NCBI GenBank assembly: GCA_050260375.1 | Contig: JBLNCA010000025.1 | Span: 1-64,000, forward strand | Length of the DNA stretch: 64,000 nt | Source: DTFZ01 sp050260375 | GTDB taxonomy: Bacteria; Bacillota; Clostridia; Christensenellales; SZUA-584 | Reading direction: 5' to 3' | In this document: positions 1 through 8,386 of the stretch, one piece after another | Numbering within the stretch: position 1 is the first letter of the stretch | Layout: each line of letters begins with the position of its first letter | Notes under the pieces: model-generated | What the model was told of the DNA's origin: nothing | The model's database searches: none | The model's input: only the letters and a program-made list of their open reading frames with translations | Made by a program: the position numbers and the translations under genes

Positions 1-154
1 TCATACAAGGATTCCTTTCTCTCTGATGTTGTTTTCTTTGCAGTTACAACTTTATCAGATTTTTGGAATCCTTGCTTTTTTCTTTACCTCTTTTTGTTAC
101 ACATCATTGTACAACCTACAGTGTAATGTTTGCTCCGGAATTTTGTTTGTAAAT
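1..154. other. AT-rich stretch without a recognisable gene
   Basis: The first 154 bases are AT- and T-rich and I see no convincing gene. Short open frames here have no clear ribosome site and no familiar motif. It lies downstream of the leftward GNAT gene, so it may hold that gene's trailer; a gene truncated by the window edge cannot be excluded. Confidence 0.4.
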
Positions 155-685
155 TCACTTGAACCAGCCCTGGCACTTTATCCAATACCTCTGCAGCAGT
201 TTGCCCTCGTGTATTACCTCGTTTTCCAGCACGCCTCCGTTGTTTTTTATCACCCTGGCGGAACCTGTATTGTGCTTATAGCAACTGACGAGAGCCTTTT
301 CTATATCTAGGTCTCGGCATATATCAAGCGTCATGCGCAGCGCGGCGGTCGCGTATCCTTTTTTTCTCTCGTCAGGGCGTATTCCGTAGCCTATATGACC
401 CCAATATGCAAGCAGCCTGTCGTTCAGGAAATGCCGTATATTCACGGCGCCGACTATTTTATCGGTATCGCTCGCATAAAGCCAGTATGTTGAATTGGGC
501 ACGTAATCTTCGCCGACGCCCAAGCCCCGCTCGTAGCCCTCAAGCTTATTTACTAAGGCTCCAAAATCGCCGCAGTCTTCTCTAAGCGGCCACGGCGCAA
601 GCTCCTCGCCGGTGCTTTTCCAGTATTCTATCATGTCCATGTATTGAAGCTTATACTTTATATCGGGTTTTACAAGGCTCAGCAT
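155..685 (-). CDS. GNAT-family N-acetyltransferase
   Basis: A 176-residue protein of the GNAT superfamily, which moves an acetyl group from acetyl-CoA to an amine. The middle contains a typical N-acyltransferase core: a strand with W-G-H-I-G-Y-G-I-R-P, then the acetyl-CoA loop R-K-K-G-Y-A-T-A-A-L, followed by V-S-C-Y-K-H-N-T-G-S-A-R-V-I near residue 145, the usual Asn/Ser motif of the family. The ATG at 685 is preferred over the upstream in-frame ATG because GGAGG lies 7 bases before it. The substrate cannot be told; many relatives act on small molecules or ribosomal proteins. It stands alone, leftward. Confidence 0.85.
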   Translation of the reverse strand: MLSLVKPDIKYKLQYMDMIEYWKSTGEELAPWPLREDCGDFGALVNKLEGYERGLGVGEDYVPNSTYWLYASDTDKIVGAVNIRHFLNDRLLAYWGHIGYGIRPDERKKGYATAALRMTLDICRDLDIEKALVSCYKHNTGSARVIKNNGGVLENEVIHEGKLLQRYWIKCQGWFK

Positions 686-771
686 ATATACCTCCTGCAT
701 GTCTTATTATATCATCTTCGGGAAAGATAAGCGCGAAAAAAACGCGGCGTATATAGCCGCGAAAGATTTGA

Positions 772-810
772 TACGGGGTCCCCAGCAAGACGAAAGGCTT
801 GATGGGGTGT
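772..810 (+). repeat. Copy of the TACGGGGTCCCC hairpin repeat
   Basis: A single copy of the interspersed ~41-bp repeat seen at several places in this window. It has TACGGGGTCCCC, then CAAG and CTTG arms, and ends GATGGGGTGT. It lies between two leftward genes and is followed by no coding sequence of its own. Confidence 0.8.
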
Positions 811-829
811 GGATTGGTGGTAACGCTAT

Positions 830-2200
830 TTATGCCGTTGTGGTCTTGTCAATCTCCTTTGTATGCCCGATGATTTGTACTCGGCTTTTATCCTTCATGA
901 ACGTGCTCCTTCGCCATACGGAGAGGAATATGCCTATTAAAAGAGAGTTGGCTATATAATCGACCCTGCCGAAGCTTACGAAAGGCAGGCCGCATGACAC
1001 GCCGGTGATAATGCCGACATTGGTAAGCACGCAAGCAACAAACCGCAAAAGCAGGAATGCGCTTATACCGAGAGCTATCACCTTTCCTGCAGTATGCGCT
1101 ATACGTATGCCGCGGGTAAACAGCAAGAAAAGCAGCACTCCGTATGCGGCGATAAAGCCTGCTGCCGCGAGCCAGCCGTATCTTGTTATAACGCTCGTAA
1201 GTATAAAGTCAGTACTGCTGCCGCCGAGGCCCGCCGACTGCCGAGCCAGATAATAAGGCGATGCTCCTATCAGCTTCGATCCTTTAAGAGCGCCGGTCAC
1301 AACATACGCATTAGAGTCCTCTCCGATATTTGTGCCGAATCCAGCAATACGCAATTTAAGAAACAGGTTAAGAAACAGGCCGGATTTTATAAGAAGTATT
1401 AAAACAGCCGCAAATACGCATGCGGGAACGAGCAGGTAAAGAATGCGCCTGAGCTTATTGCTGTGCATTCTGAACACGGCGACGCCGAGCGCCGTAAGAT
1501 AAACTATAGCAAGCAGCAGCGCATAGAATGACGCTTGAATAATAGTCATTGCCGCTATCGAAACCGCTCCGAGGCCAACGGAGGGCAGCAGGCTAAAAGC
1601 TCCGCGGCTGCCTGGTTTGCTGATGAAACCCAGTGTCCCCAGCATGAACAGTAGCGTCGCGAAAGTGATGACCGGAGTCTGAAACGGCCAATCGATTACT
1701 AAAAAGAGTATGGTTGTTTCGGAGAACATATACTGATTCCAGGTAATGTAGCATGCAACCATGGCAAGCGCCGCAGCGTACAATACGTAACGCAGGCGGA
1801 CTATATAGGTGTAATTGAAAAAGCAGGCTGCGGCTGCAAGGCAGATCCCGAATACATGGGTCCAGATCTGTTCTGAAAACTGCCATCCCGAGGAAAAATA
1901 TATATCGTCCATCTGGCTCAGCCAGATAGTCAGAAATCCGGCCACGGTTAACGCCAGCACACAAGCTATAACGCCCCATTCCGTGCGCGGCCTGTGCACG
2001 GCGTTTAGCGCGCGCCCCGTTTCAGTTGCGTCGCCCATCGAAGCTACAGCTTTTGCTTCGGCGTCAGGCGCGGCATTTTTTATATATTCCTCTTTCTTAT
2101 CTTCGATATGCGCGTCAAGCTCCTGCCTTAAATACTTGCGCGCCGCTCTGAATCTTATCTGCTTACATACCTCGTCAAGGTATTCTTCCTTATTTGGCAT
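830..2200 (-). CDS. SEDS (FtsW/RodA/SpoVE-like) membrane protein with an N-terminal permease-prefix-type helical domain
   Basis: A 456-residue polytopic membrane protein. Residues 1-70 are soluble and charged (Y-L-D-E-V-C-K-Q-I ... L-D-A-H-I-E-D-K-K), resembling the small DUF1700/HAAS-type domain that is often found with PadR regulators. About ten hydrophobic segments follow. The C-terminal part has SEDS-like signatures: a D-F-I-L segment before R-Y-G-W, and G-L-P-F-V-S-F-G followed by a conserved Asn (IANSLLIG), comparable to the LPF-x-S-x-G of FtsW/RodA. SEDS proteins polymerise peptidoglycan glycan strands. The usual GGSS is changed to GRVD, so catalysis is uncertain. The start overlaps the PadR gene by 11 bases, indicating one operon. 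Confidence 0.75.
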   Translation of the reverse strand: MPNKEEYLDEVCKQIRFRAARKYLRQELDAHIEDKKEEYIKNAAPDAEAKAVASMGDATETGRALNAVHRPRTEWGVIACVLALTVAGFLTIWLSQMDDIYFSSGWQFSEQIWTHVFGICLAAAACFFNYTYIVRLRYVLYAAALAMVACYITWNQYMFSETTILFLVIDWPFQTPVITFATLLFMLGTLGFISKPGSRGAFSLLPSVGLGAVSIAAMTIIQASFYALLLAIVYLTALGVAVFRMHSNKLRRILYLLVPACVFAAVLILLIKSGLFLNLFLKLRIAGFGTNIGEDSNAYVVTGALKGSKLIGASPYYLARQSAGLGGSSTDFILTSVITRYGWLAAAGFIAAYGVLLFLLFTRGIRIAHTAGKVIALGISAFLLLRFVACVLTNVGIITGVSCGLPFVSFGRVDYIANSLLIGIFLSVWRRSTFMKDKSRVQIIGHTKEIDKTTTA

Positions 2201-2534
2201 AACTCAAGCCTCCTAATACGGCATTAACGCCTTTTGAAAATACGTTCCATTCCTTTTTCTTTTCGGCAAGCGCCGCGCGGCCTTTTTTCGTGATGCTGTA
2301 GTATTTGCGAAGCTTACCCGATTCCGCGAGCTTTTCGTATGAAGCAACAAGCCCCTCCTGTTCAAGCGAATGCAGTACGGGATACAGCGTGCCTTCCTTC
2401 AGCGAAAACACGTTTTCCGACCTCGATTCGAGCTCTTTTATTACTTCGTAGCCGTACATATCCCGTATATCTATCAGATGGAGCACAAGCAGCCCCGTCG
2501 AGCCTGACATATAACCTTTGCTGATGTTCCGCAT
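2190..2534 (-). CDS. PadR-family transcriptional regulator
   Basis: A 114-residue winged-helix repressor of the PadR family. It has the family landmarks G-x-L-x-L-x-x-L, Y-G-Y-E-V-I-K-E-L, and E-G-T-L-Y-P-V-L-H-S-L-E-Q-E-G-L, then the K-R-x-Y-Y wing (RKYYSITKKGRAAL). The ATG at 2534 gives the usual start and follows a weak GAGAGG ribosome site. It overlaps the downstream SEDS-like gene and so probably controls it. A palindrome inside its own promoter spacer suggests autoregulation. The effector is unknown. Confidence 0.9.
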   Translation of the reverse strand: MRNISKGYMSGSTGLLVLHLIDIRDMYGYEVIKELESRSENVFSLKEGTLYPVLHSLEQEGLVASYEKLAESGKLRKYYSITKKGRAALAEKKKEWNVFSKGVNAVLGGLSYAK

Positions 2535-2568
2535 AGCGTTTCCTCTCATATCCAAAAATTACAAGCAA

Positions 2569-2597
2569 ATTATACCTAGAATATCTAGGTATGTCAA
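2569..2597 (-). promoter_or_regulatory. Sigma-A-type promoter with a palindromic operator in the spacer, upstream of padR
   Basis: Read on the minus strand, TTGACA (2597-2592) and TATAAT (2574-2569) are both perfect and are separated by 17 bases. The spacer is almost entirely a palindrome, ACCTAGATATTCTAGGT (2590-2574). A repressor bound there would block RNA polymerase. PadR operators are commonly dyads of this size, so autoregulation is the natural reading. Confidence 0.85.
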
Positions 2598-2725
2598 TAT
2601 TTTTTTTACTGAAAATTATTGCGGGCGCAAAGCCGCTTCAACTTTTGGCGCTCGGTTAACAGCGATAATCATATGCGAATAACACCCTTAATATATTTAT
2701 AGAAAGAAGAAGGGGAGGAATAGCC

Positions 2726-3742
2726 ATGCTTAAAAGGTGTTTAGCGGCGGTGCTGGCGCTCGCCATGCTGTTATGCTTCGCCGCGTGCGGAGACAAAAAG
2801 GAAGAAGTATACGAGGAGATACCGGCTGCCAACGTCGCTCCCGATCCCGATATGAGGCAGACCGTACTGTATTACGAGGATGATTACGGGTTTATCGTGC
2901 CCGTGATGAAAGAGATAAAATGGGTGGAAGGCATAGGGGCGGCCGCCGTTTCCGAGCTCAAGGCGAACCCGGACGCCGACGCGGAGATGGAGTATATGGG
3001 CCTAAATCCGATACTGGCCGCGGATACCGAACTGTCGCTCAGCATTAAGGACGGAGCGGCGACGCTTAAGCTGAGCAAGGGCGCAATAACGGCAAAAGAC
3101 GCGACGGGAGAGATGGCCAAAGTCATCGCGGTAGTAAACACGCTCACCGAGTTCCCGACGATAGACACGGTAAAGATAGTGCAGGAGGGCGCGGACGGAA
3201 AGCTTGCGAACGGAACCGACATAAGCAAGAGCTTTGCTCCGTTCGACCTTAACGTGATGACCACGCTTTCCGAAGAGGACTTGAGCAACGCCTCGAAAGT
3301 CATATTGTATTTCGTGAACGAATCGGGAGCGGCGATAGTGCCCGTAACGAAGTACATAGGAGGCGCTGCTGACCCGTACGCCGCAATGAACGAGTTTGTA
3401 CGCGGGCCGGGATGCCATGGGCTTAAAAACCTGCTGCCGGAAGGTACGAAGCTGCTTAATGTCGAAGTAGACAAAGCGGGAGTGGCGACGGTGGAGTTAT
3501 CGTCCGAGTTCGCAACAATAGAAGCGGACGCCGATAAAGAGGCAAAGCTTATAAAATGTATAGTTTTTACACTCCGGCAGTTTGACAATATCGACGAGGT
3601 GCGTATACTGGTAGATGGAGAGGAATATAAATCCACCGCCGAAACGACTATGTCGACGAAGTTCGTGAATGTCATAAATCCGGTGGTTGCGGATACGAAT
3701 ACCGCGGGCGTTAACGCGGCGGACGAGAATATTACGGAATAG
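2726..3742 (+). CDS. gerM: GerM-like lipoprotein with two GerMN (sporulation/spore germination) domains
   Basis: A 338-residue lipoprotein. The signal peptide ends with a lipobox L-C-F-A-A-C, giving a lipidated Cys at residue 21. Two GerMN-type repeats follow: one at roughly residues 45-165 (V-L-Y-Y-E-D-D-Y-G-F-I-V-P-V) and one at 190-315 (V-I-L-Y-F-V-N-E-S-G-A-A-I-V-P-V, V-R-G-P, L-P-E-G-T-K-L). GerM is known in Bacillus as a sporulation and germination factor associated with the engulfment apparatus. A strong GGGAGG site precedes the ATG. It heads the conserved gerM-rph-rdgB-yfcE series. Confidence 0.88.
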   Translation: MLKRCLAAVLALAMLLCFAACGDKKEEVYEEIPAANVAPDPDMRQTVLYYEDDYGFIVPVMKEIKWVEGIGAAAVSELKANPDADAEMEYMGLNPILAADTELSLSIKDGAATLKLSKGAITAKDATGEMAKVIAVVNTLTEFPTIDTVKIVQEGADGKLANGTDISKSFAPFDLNVMTTLSEEDLSNASKVILYFVNESGAAIVPVTKYIGGAADPYAAMNEFVRGPGCHGLKNLLPEGTKLLNVEVDKAGVATVELSSEFATIEADADKEAKLIKCIVFTLRQFDNIDEVRILVDGEEYKSTAETTMSTKFVNVINPVVADTNTAGVNAADENITE

Positions 3743-3755
3743 AGGTTTCCTGCCA

Positions 3756-4475
3756 ATGATGAGAGAGGATGGGCGCGGAGCGGAAGACATAAGGAAAATA
3801 CGCATCACTAAGTCGTTCATGAAAAACGCGCACGGCTCGGCGCTTATAGAATGGGGAAATACGCGGGTGCTGTGCACCGCGATGTATACCGCCTCGGTCC
3901 CCGCCTTTCTGGAGGGGACCGGCATGGGCTGGCTTACCGCCGAATATGCCATGCTGCCCGCGAGCACGCCGCAGAGAAAGCCAAGGGAGCTTAAATACCC
4001 CGACGGCAGAAGCACCGAGATAGGCAGGTTCATCGGGCGCGCATTGCGCAGCGTATGCGACCTTAAAGCAATCGCGGGATATACGATAAATATAGACTGT
4101 GACGTAATAGAGGCGGACGGCGGGACGCGCACCGCCTCGATAACGGGCGCGTATATAGCGCTCGAACTTTGCATACGCAAAATGATCGCGGAAGGTTTGA
4201 TAGAGGCTTCGCCGATAAAGGACGGCGTGGCCGCCGTAAGCTGCGGCATATCGGGAGGCTCTGCCGTATGCGACCTCAATTACCTCGAGGACAGCCGCGC
4301 CGAAGCCGATATGAACGTGGTGATGTCGCACAGCGGGGGCATAATAGAAGTGCAGTGCACGGGGGAAAAGAGGCCCCTTGCGCGCAGGGAGTTTGATAAG
4401 CTGCTCAAATTCGCCGGGACGGCCATAGCAAACATAAGCGCGATACAAAAAGGCGTACTGGAGCAGGGCGTATGA
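3756..4475 (+). CDS. rph: Ribonuclease PH
   Basis: A 239-residue phosphorolytic 3'-5' exoribonuclease that trims tRNA 3' ends with phosphate as co-substrate. The sequence follows the family along its whole length: G-S-A-L-I-E-W-G-N-T-R-V-L-C-T-A, the G-x-G-x-G-W-L-T-A-E-Y-x-M-L-P block, R-x-x-E-I-x-R-x-I-G-R-A-L-R, and I-x-I-D-C-D-V-I-x-A-D-G-G-T-R-T-A-S-I-T-G. Two ATG codons are possible (3756 and 3759); the first is chosen. The stop overlaps the next start (ATGA), so translation is coupled to rdgB. Confidence 0.95.
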   Translation: MMREDGRGAEDIRKIRITKSFMKNAHGSALIEWGNTRVLCTAMYTASVPAFLEGTGMGWLTAEYAMLPASTPQRKPRELKYPDGRSTEIGRFIGRALRSVCDLKAIAGYTINIDCDVIEADGGTRTASITGAYIALELCIRKMIAEGLIEASPIKDGVAAVSCGISGGSAVCDLNYLEDSRAEADMNVVMSHSGGIIEVQCTGEKRPLARREFDKLLKFAGTAIANISAIQKGVLEQGV

Positions 4476-5059
4476 AAAGTCTTGTGATAGCGACGAACAA
4501 CCAGGGCAAGGTCAGGGAGATAAAGGCTATACTCGGCGGATTATACGACGATATAAAATCTCTGAAAGAGGCGGGCATTATACTCGAGGTGGCAGAGGAC
4601 GGCGACACTTTCGAGCAGAACGCGGTTAAAAAGGCGCTGCAGGCTTACGAAATAGCGGGGTGCGATACGCTCGCCGACGATTCGGGGCTGTGCGTGGAAG
4701 CGCTATGCGGCGCGCCGGGGGTATATTCCGCGCGGTACGCGGGCGATAACGCGACGGACGAAGAGAACAACAACAAGCTTCTCTGGGAGATGCGCGGGAT
4801 AAAGAACAGGAGAGCGAAGTTCGTCTGCGTGATGGCGTTCGTATCGCAGGGCAGCGTAATAACTGCAAGCGGCGAAGTAGAGGGCGACATAGCGTATTCC
4901 CCGAGCGGCGGGGGCGGTTTCGGGTACGACCCGATTTTTATATCTCGGGAATTTGGACAAACATTCGGGGAGCTGCCCGAAGGCATAAAAAACAGCATTA
5001 GCCACAGGGCGCGCGCGCTTGCCAGCCTTAAAGAAAAGCTGCTGGAACGGCGCGTATGA
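4472..5059 (+). CDS. rdgB: RdgB/HAM1-family XTP/dITP diphosphatase
   Basis: A 195-residue house-cleaning nucleotide pyrophosphatase that hydrolyses non-canonical purine triphosphates such as XTP and dITP. It begins with the typical I-A-T-N-N-Q-G-K-V-R-E-I and includes D-T-F-E-Q-N-A-x-K-K-A, L-A-D-D-S-G-L-C-V-E-A-L-x-G-x-P-G-V-Y-S-A-R-Y-A-G, G-G-F-G-Y-D-P-I-F and S-H-R-A-x-A-L near the end. It overlaps rph upstream and the phosphoesterase gene downstream by 4 bases each, indicating a tight operon. Confidence 0.96.
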   Translation: MKSLVIATNNQGKVREIKAILGGLYDDIKSLKEAGIILEVAEDGDTFEQNAVKKALQAYEIAGCDTLADDSGLCVEALCGAPGVYSARYAGDNATDEENNNKLLWEMRGIKNRRAKFVCVMAFVSQGSVITASGEVEGDIAYSPSGGGGFGYDPIFISREFGQTFGELPEGIKNSISHRARALASLKEKLLERRV

Positions 5060-5526
5060 AACGCATACTCGTTATCAGCGATACGCACGGCAACAAAGCC
5101 AATATCGACAAGGCGCTCATTAAGTACGGCGATGTTGACTTAATAATACACCTCGGCGACTACGTGCGGGACGCCGAGTATATCCGCACGCTTACCGGTA
5201 AAAAAGTATATTCGGTAAAAGGCAACTGCGATTTTTCAGGGGCAAAGCAAGAATTGCTGCTGCGCATAGGGGGAAAGAGCATACTTGCGCTGCACGGGCA
5301 CAGGCAGGGCGTTAAAGATTCGCTGCTTGCTCTCGGGCTTTACGCTGCCGAGAAAGGCGCAGATATTGTGCTGTTCGGGCATACGCATATTCCGCTGGAG
5401 GACTTCTATGACAACGTGATTATGTACAATCCCGGCAGCCTTGGCGAGCCTCGGGGCAGGAAGCCTTCGCTGGGGATAGTTACGATAGAAGACGGCGAGA
5501 TAAGGATAAAATCCGGCACGGTTTAG
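5056..5526 (+). CDS. YfcE/YsnB-type metallophosphoesterase
   Basis: A 156-residue calcineurin-like phosphoesterase of the YfcE/MJ0936 family. Metal-binding motifs are visible: S-D-T-H-G-N at residues 7-12, H-L-G-D near 32, K-G-N-C-D-F, H-G-H-R near 78, and F-G-H-T-H near 110. Relatives are manganese-dependent phosphodiesterases with no agreed natural substrate. It is the last gene of the gerM-rph-rdgB chain and overlaps rdgB by 4 bases, the same order as gerM-rph-ysnA-ysnB in Bacillus. Confidence 0.93.
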   Translation: MKRILVISDTHGNKANIDKALIKYGDVDLIIHLGDYVRDAEYIRTLTGKKVYSVKGNCDFSGAKQELLLRIGGKSILALHGHRQGVKDSLLALGLYAAEKGADIVLFGHTHIPLEDFYDNVIMYNPGSLGEPRGRKPSLGIVTIEDGEIRIKSGTV

Positions 5527-5535
5527 GGGGCGGCT

Positions 5536-6009
5536 GTGAGCATACGGTATCATTCGTCGGTGCTGATAACAAACAACATCGAAAGCATGAAGAAATTCTA
5601 TATGGAAGTAATGGGCCAGAACATAGAGTACGATTTCGGAGGCTGCGTTATATTCGGGTGCGGCCTTGCCATCTGGAAGATTGAAAGCGGGTATCCGCTT
5701 TTTAAAGCGCTTGGCGGCAAATGCGGCGCGGGCGAAAACCGCGGCATGGAGGTCTGCTTTGAGACGGACGATTTTGCCGCCGAGTCGGAAGCGCTGCTGC
5801 GAAAGAATTTAAAATTGATACACGGCGTCACCGAAGAGAAGTGGGGCCAGCTTACGATGAGATTCTACGACCCGGACGGCAACATTATAGAGCTGGGAGA
5901 GAGCATGCCCTGCTTTTGCAGAAGACTCTTTAACTCGGGGCTCAGTGAAGCGGAAGTCGCCAAAAAGACGGGCATACAGTTAACAACGGTAAGGGAATAC
6001 CTTGGCTAA
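5536..6009 (+). CDS. VOC (glyoxalase/bleomycin-resistance fold) protein with a helix-turn-helix-like tail
   Basis: A 157-residue protein starting at a GTG behind AGGGGGCGG. Residues 1-120 form a vicinal oxygen chelate domain: paired beta-alpha-beta-beta-beta units, with R-Y-H-S-S-V-L-I-T at the start, F-Y-D-P-D-G-N-I-I-E-L-G-E at the end. Members bind a metal and act on, or sequester, small molecules. Residues 130-157 (S-G-L-S-E-A-E-V-A-K-K-T-G-I-Q-L-T-T-V) look like a helix-turn-helix, which is not part of a plain VOC domain. It follows the phosphoesterase by 9 bases and its end overlaps the convergent carboxypeptidase gene by 4 bases. Confidence 0.8.
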   Translation: MSIRYHSSVLITNNIESMKKFYMEVMGQNIEYDFGGCVIFGCGLAIWKIESGYPLFKALGGKCGAGENRGMEVCFETDDFAAESEALLRKNLKLIHGVTEEKWGQLTMRFYDPDGNIIELGESMPCFCRRLFNSGLSEAEVAKKTGIQLTTVREYLG

Positions 6010-7532
6010 ATACCGGCTTCAAGCTTTAGGCCGGCCGTTTTTTCTTCGCCTAATACGTTCTCTATCGTGCCGGTAAGGAAGTTGTCCCAGCCGTACTTTA
6101 TATATTCGGCTTTTCTTCTTTGACGCGCTTTCTCTCCGGCGCCGAGGTAACTTGGCGACCTGCCTATCTCTATGCAGATGCATTTAAAGCCCGGGTTCAG
6201 CGGTTTATAGTATTCCTTATGTTCGTCGATATCCTTAAAGTATATCAGCGGCTCCTCATTTTCGCCTATCAGAAGAGCCATGCGCCCGAGGCTGTAGCTG
6301 TAAACGAGCCCTTCGGAAACGGACCTTGCGTAATCGGTAAACGTACCTCCGCTGCCGCGCATGCCGTACGGCTTTTTTTCCTTTACCGGCGGATAACCCT
6401 TTTTAAGCAGCCTGTTGGTAAGAACCGCGAAGTCCTTGCAAACCGAATCGCCTTCTTCGGATAAAAACGCTTTGTCAAAATACGTGATGCCGCCCTGCTG
6501 GTGAAGGTCTATGTAAAGTTCGGCTTTTGGCACATAGAAGTTAAGCCACTTTATCATCGCCTGCGACTCGCTCTCGGAGCCGAGGTTATATCCCGCGAAA
6601 AAGTCGAGCCCCGGCTTCTTCGAAAAATCTTTCTCGCGCTTTACGCCCTTTCCGAGCTGTCCAGCGTTGACGGACGGCATTGCCCTGTTTAGGTCCACGC
6701 CGTTAGCGTTTGATTTCCGTTTGCGGCTGCCGCCCTCAATTATCATCTCCCGCCCGTCGGGGTTCACCAGCGGCACCGCGACTACCGTTACGTTTTCCAG
6801 CAGCGTTCTTGTATACCTGTCGCCGGCCGCTTTTATTATGATATCGTTCAGAAACTTTACTATGTAGTCGGCGCCCGCGAATTCCCTAGCGTGTACGCTG
6901 CCTGTCAACATTATTATCGGCTTGTCCTCGGCTGCTTTTTCACCTTTGAAATCGACTTTAAGCATATACAGGTTTCTGCCCTGCTCGCTTTTGCCAATAA
7001 TGGAGACCTCGACGCCCTCGTACCTGCCAAGATTAAGCACGTATTTTTCGTAGGCCGCGTAGTCGATAGGCTCCGCAAGGTCGATAACGTAATCCGCAGG
7101 CTCGCCGGGCGTATCTAGCGATTGCCATTCGATATTCATGGCGGCGTCGTAATCCTCAGGCTTCATGCCCTCCACGATAATGCTGCCGTATTCAGAGTAC
7201 ATGCCGTTAACCGTATCGAGAGGCAGCAGAGTTTCCGCTTCTGTTGCGCTTTGAGGAGCCTTTGTCGGAGAAACGGTATTGGAGGCCGGAGGAGTGGAGG
7301 ACGGAGGCTGTTCCGGTTCGGGGGACGGTGAGTCGGCGGCCTCGGCAAGGCTTACCGTATGTTCGCGGAGGTCCGCTTTTAACGCTCCTGTGTTGCTGAA
7401 AACCATCGTGTCGGCGCTGTTGCTGATGGACTTCGTGAGGCCGAATATGAAACACACTACCGTCAGCAGGAATACAAGAATAACTTTTACTGCGGCCGCA
7501 ATATCGCGTTTCGTACGGGTATGTCTGCCCAA
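6006..7532 (-). CDS. Membrane-anchored M14-family zinc carboxypeptidase
   Basis: A 508-residue protein. Residues 15-35 form an uncleaved signal anchor, followed by a Pro/Ser/Thr-rich linker to about residue 110, so the enzyme domain should lie outside the membrane. The M14 motifs are visible: H-A-R-E for the first zinc ligands, N-P-D-G-R and D-L-N-R downstream, D-L-H-Q-Q-G-G carrying the third ligand, and I-E-I-G near the end carrying the catalytic Glu. Relatives remove C-terminal residues from peptides or act on cell-wall peptides (MpaA/DL-endopeptidase type). It stands alone and is convergent with the VOC gene. Confidence 0.85.
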   Translation of the reverse strand: MGRHTRTKRDIAAAVKVILVFLLTVVCFIFGLTKSISNSADTMVFSNTGALKADLREHTVSLAEAADSPSPEPEQPPSSTPPASNTVSPTKAPQSATEAETLLPLDTVNGMYSEYGSIIVEGMKPEDYDAAMNIEWQSLDTPGEPADYVIDLAEPIDYAAYEKYVLNLGRYEGVEVSIIGKSEQGRNLYMLKVDFKGEKAAEDKPIIMLTGSVHAREFAGADYIVKFLNDIIIKAAGDRYTRTLLENVTVVAVPLVNPDGREMIIEGGSRKRKSNANGVDLNRAMPSVNAGQLGKGVKREKDFSKKPGLDFFAGYNLGSESESQAMIKWLNFYVPKAELYIDLHQQGGITYFDKAFLSEEGDSVCKDFAVLTNRLLKKGYPPVKEKKPYGMRGSGGTFTDYARSVSEGLVYSYSLGRMALLIGENEEPLIYFKDIDEHKEYYKPLNPGFKCICIEIGRSPSYLGAGEKARQRRKAEYIKYGWDNFLTGTIENVLGEEKTAGLKLEAGI

Positions 7533-7581
7533 AGCGATTCCCCCGATAATATATAGAGTAACTGAAAATTACCGTATGCCT

Positions 7582-8043
7582 TTATTCTGAATTCTGCTTC
7601 CCGCTTATGCTTTCAATGTTGACTCTCACCACTGCGACCGACGAAAGATGTTTCATTATACACTCGTCGCTTTTTTCTGCGCTGCCGGGATCAAGCGCTT
7701 GGCAAAGCAGCTTTAGCCGCTTTTTCTTTTCTTCCTCATCCTCTATTATGTGCGCTTTACCCGATGCGATAACGCTTTTGTACAGCGTTGTGAATTTACC
7801 GGGCACTATGCTTTCGTGCAAAACCACGGTAAGCGAAACGTTGCGGTTATACCTTATGTTATCGAGCTTCATGCCGCGAGGCGCGCAATGAAAGAATACC
7901 GCTTTTTCGCTGTGCGAGTAAAAATAGTTTACCGGAACGCCGTAGGAAGACTTTCCGTCGAACGTAGACAGCACGCCCCATTTTCCCGTCGCAAGCGCGG
8001 CTGCCGTCTCTTCATAGCCCATTTCCCGGTCACGTCGCAACAT
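7582..8043 (-). CDS. Pyridoxamine-5'-phosphate-oxidase-like split-barrel flavoprotein (NimA/YijB type)
   Basis: A 153-residue protein of the FMN-binding split-barrel family. The start M-L-R-R-D-R-E-M sits 6 bases after GAAAGAGGCG, and the following ETAAALATGKWGVLSTFD-type segment, V-P-V-N-Y-F-Y and F-H-C-A-P-R-G-M-K-L-D-N-I-R-Y-N are typical of the NimA-like subgroup, with a histidine in the F-x-H motif. Such proteins bind flavin or haem and several reduce nitro groups; the natural substrate is not known. Divergent from spoIIGA. Confidence 0.85.
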   Translation of the reverse strand: MLRRDREMGYEETAAALATGKWGVLSTFDGKSSYGVPVNYFYSHSEKAVFFHCAPRGMKLDNIRYNRNVSLTVVLHESIVPGKFTTLYKSVIASGKAHIIEDEEEKKKRLKLLCQALDPGSAEKSDECIMKHLSSVAVVRVNIESISGKQNSE

Positions 8044-8386
8044 AAAAACGCCTCTTTCTGGGCACCCAATCAAAGGTTAATCTTGGGTAGTTTTTTATAG
8101 TATACCATGTTTGCGTTGCAAAGAAAACTTTTCCGCATAATCCGCGCGGGGGCGCTGTGAAAAAACAAACCGACGGATGAGCATACACATGATTCTTAAA
8201 AAGGAGGCGAGAGCGCAGCGCATATTTCTTCACCGAGCGACCGGTGAGCATATAAAAACCCACGGGCGTTATGACCGCTTTATAAATTATTCGTCAAGCA
8301 GCCGCCATTTTATGATTTCCGGTAAAACGCAGTTCTACAATATAACAATATTCAGTAATTATATAATAGGCGCATACTAGGAAAGC
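8044..8386. other. Divergent promoter region between the split-barrel gene and spoIIGA
   Basis: About 340 bases without a believable gene. A perfect TATAAT occurs at 8362-8367, 20 bases before the spoIIGA start codon, but no good -35 box stands 17 bases upstream of it, which fits an activator-dependent promoter (spoIIG is Spo0A-activated in Bacillus). I do not see a clean 0A box (TGTCGAA). Confidence 0.4.

Noticed and set aside
2884..3756. 290-codon minus-strand frame opposite gerM
   Set aside because: Serine-rich shadow of a clear GerM gene; no ribosome site and no known domain.
8177..8380. Possible short gene between the split-barrel gene and spoIIGA
   Set aside because: No credible ribosome site or recognisable sequence; the region is better explained as promoter DNA.
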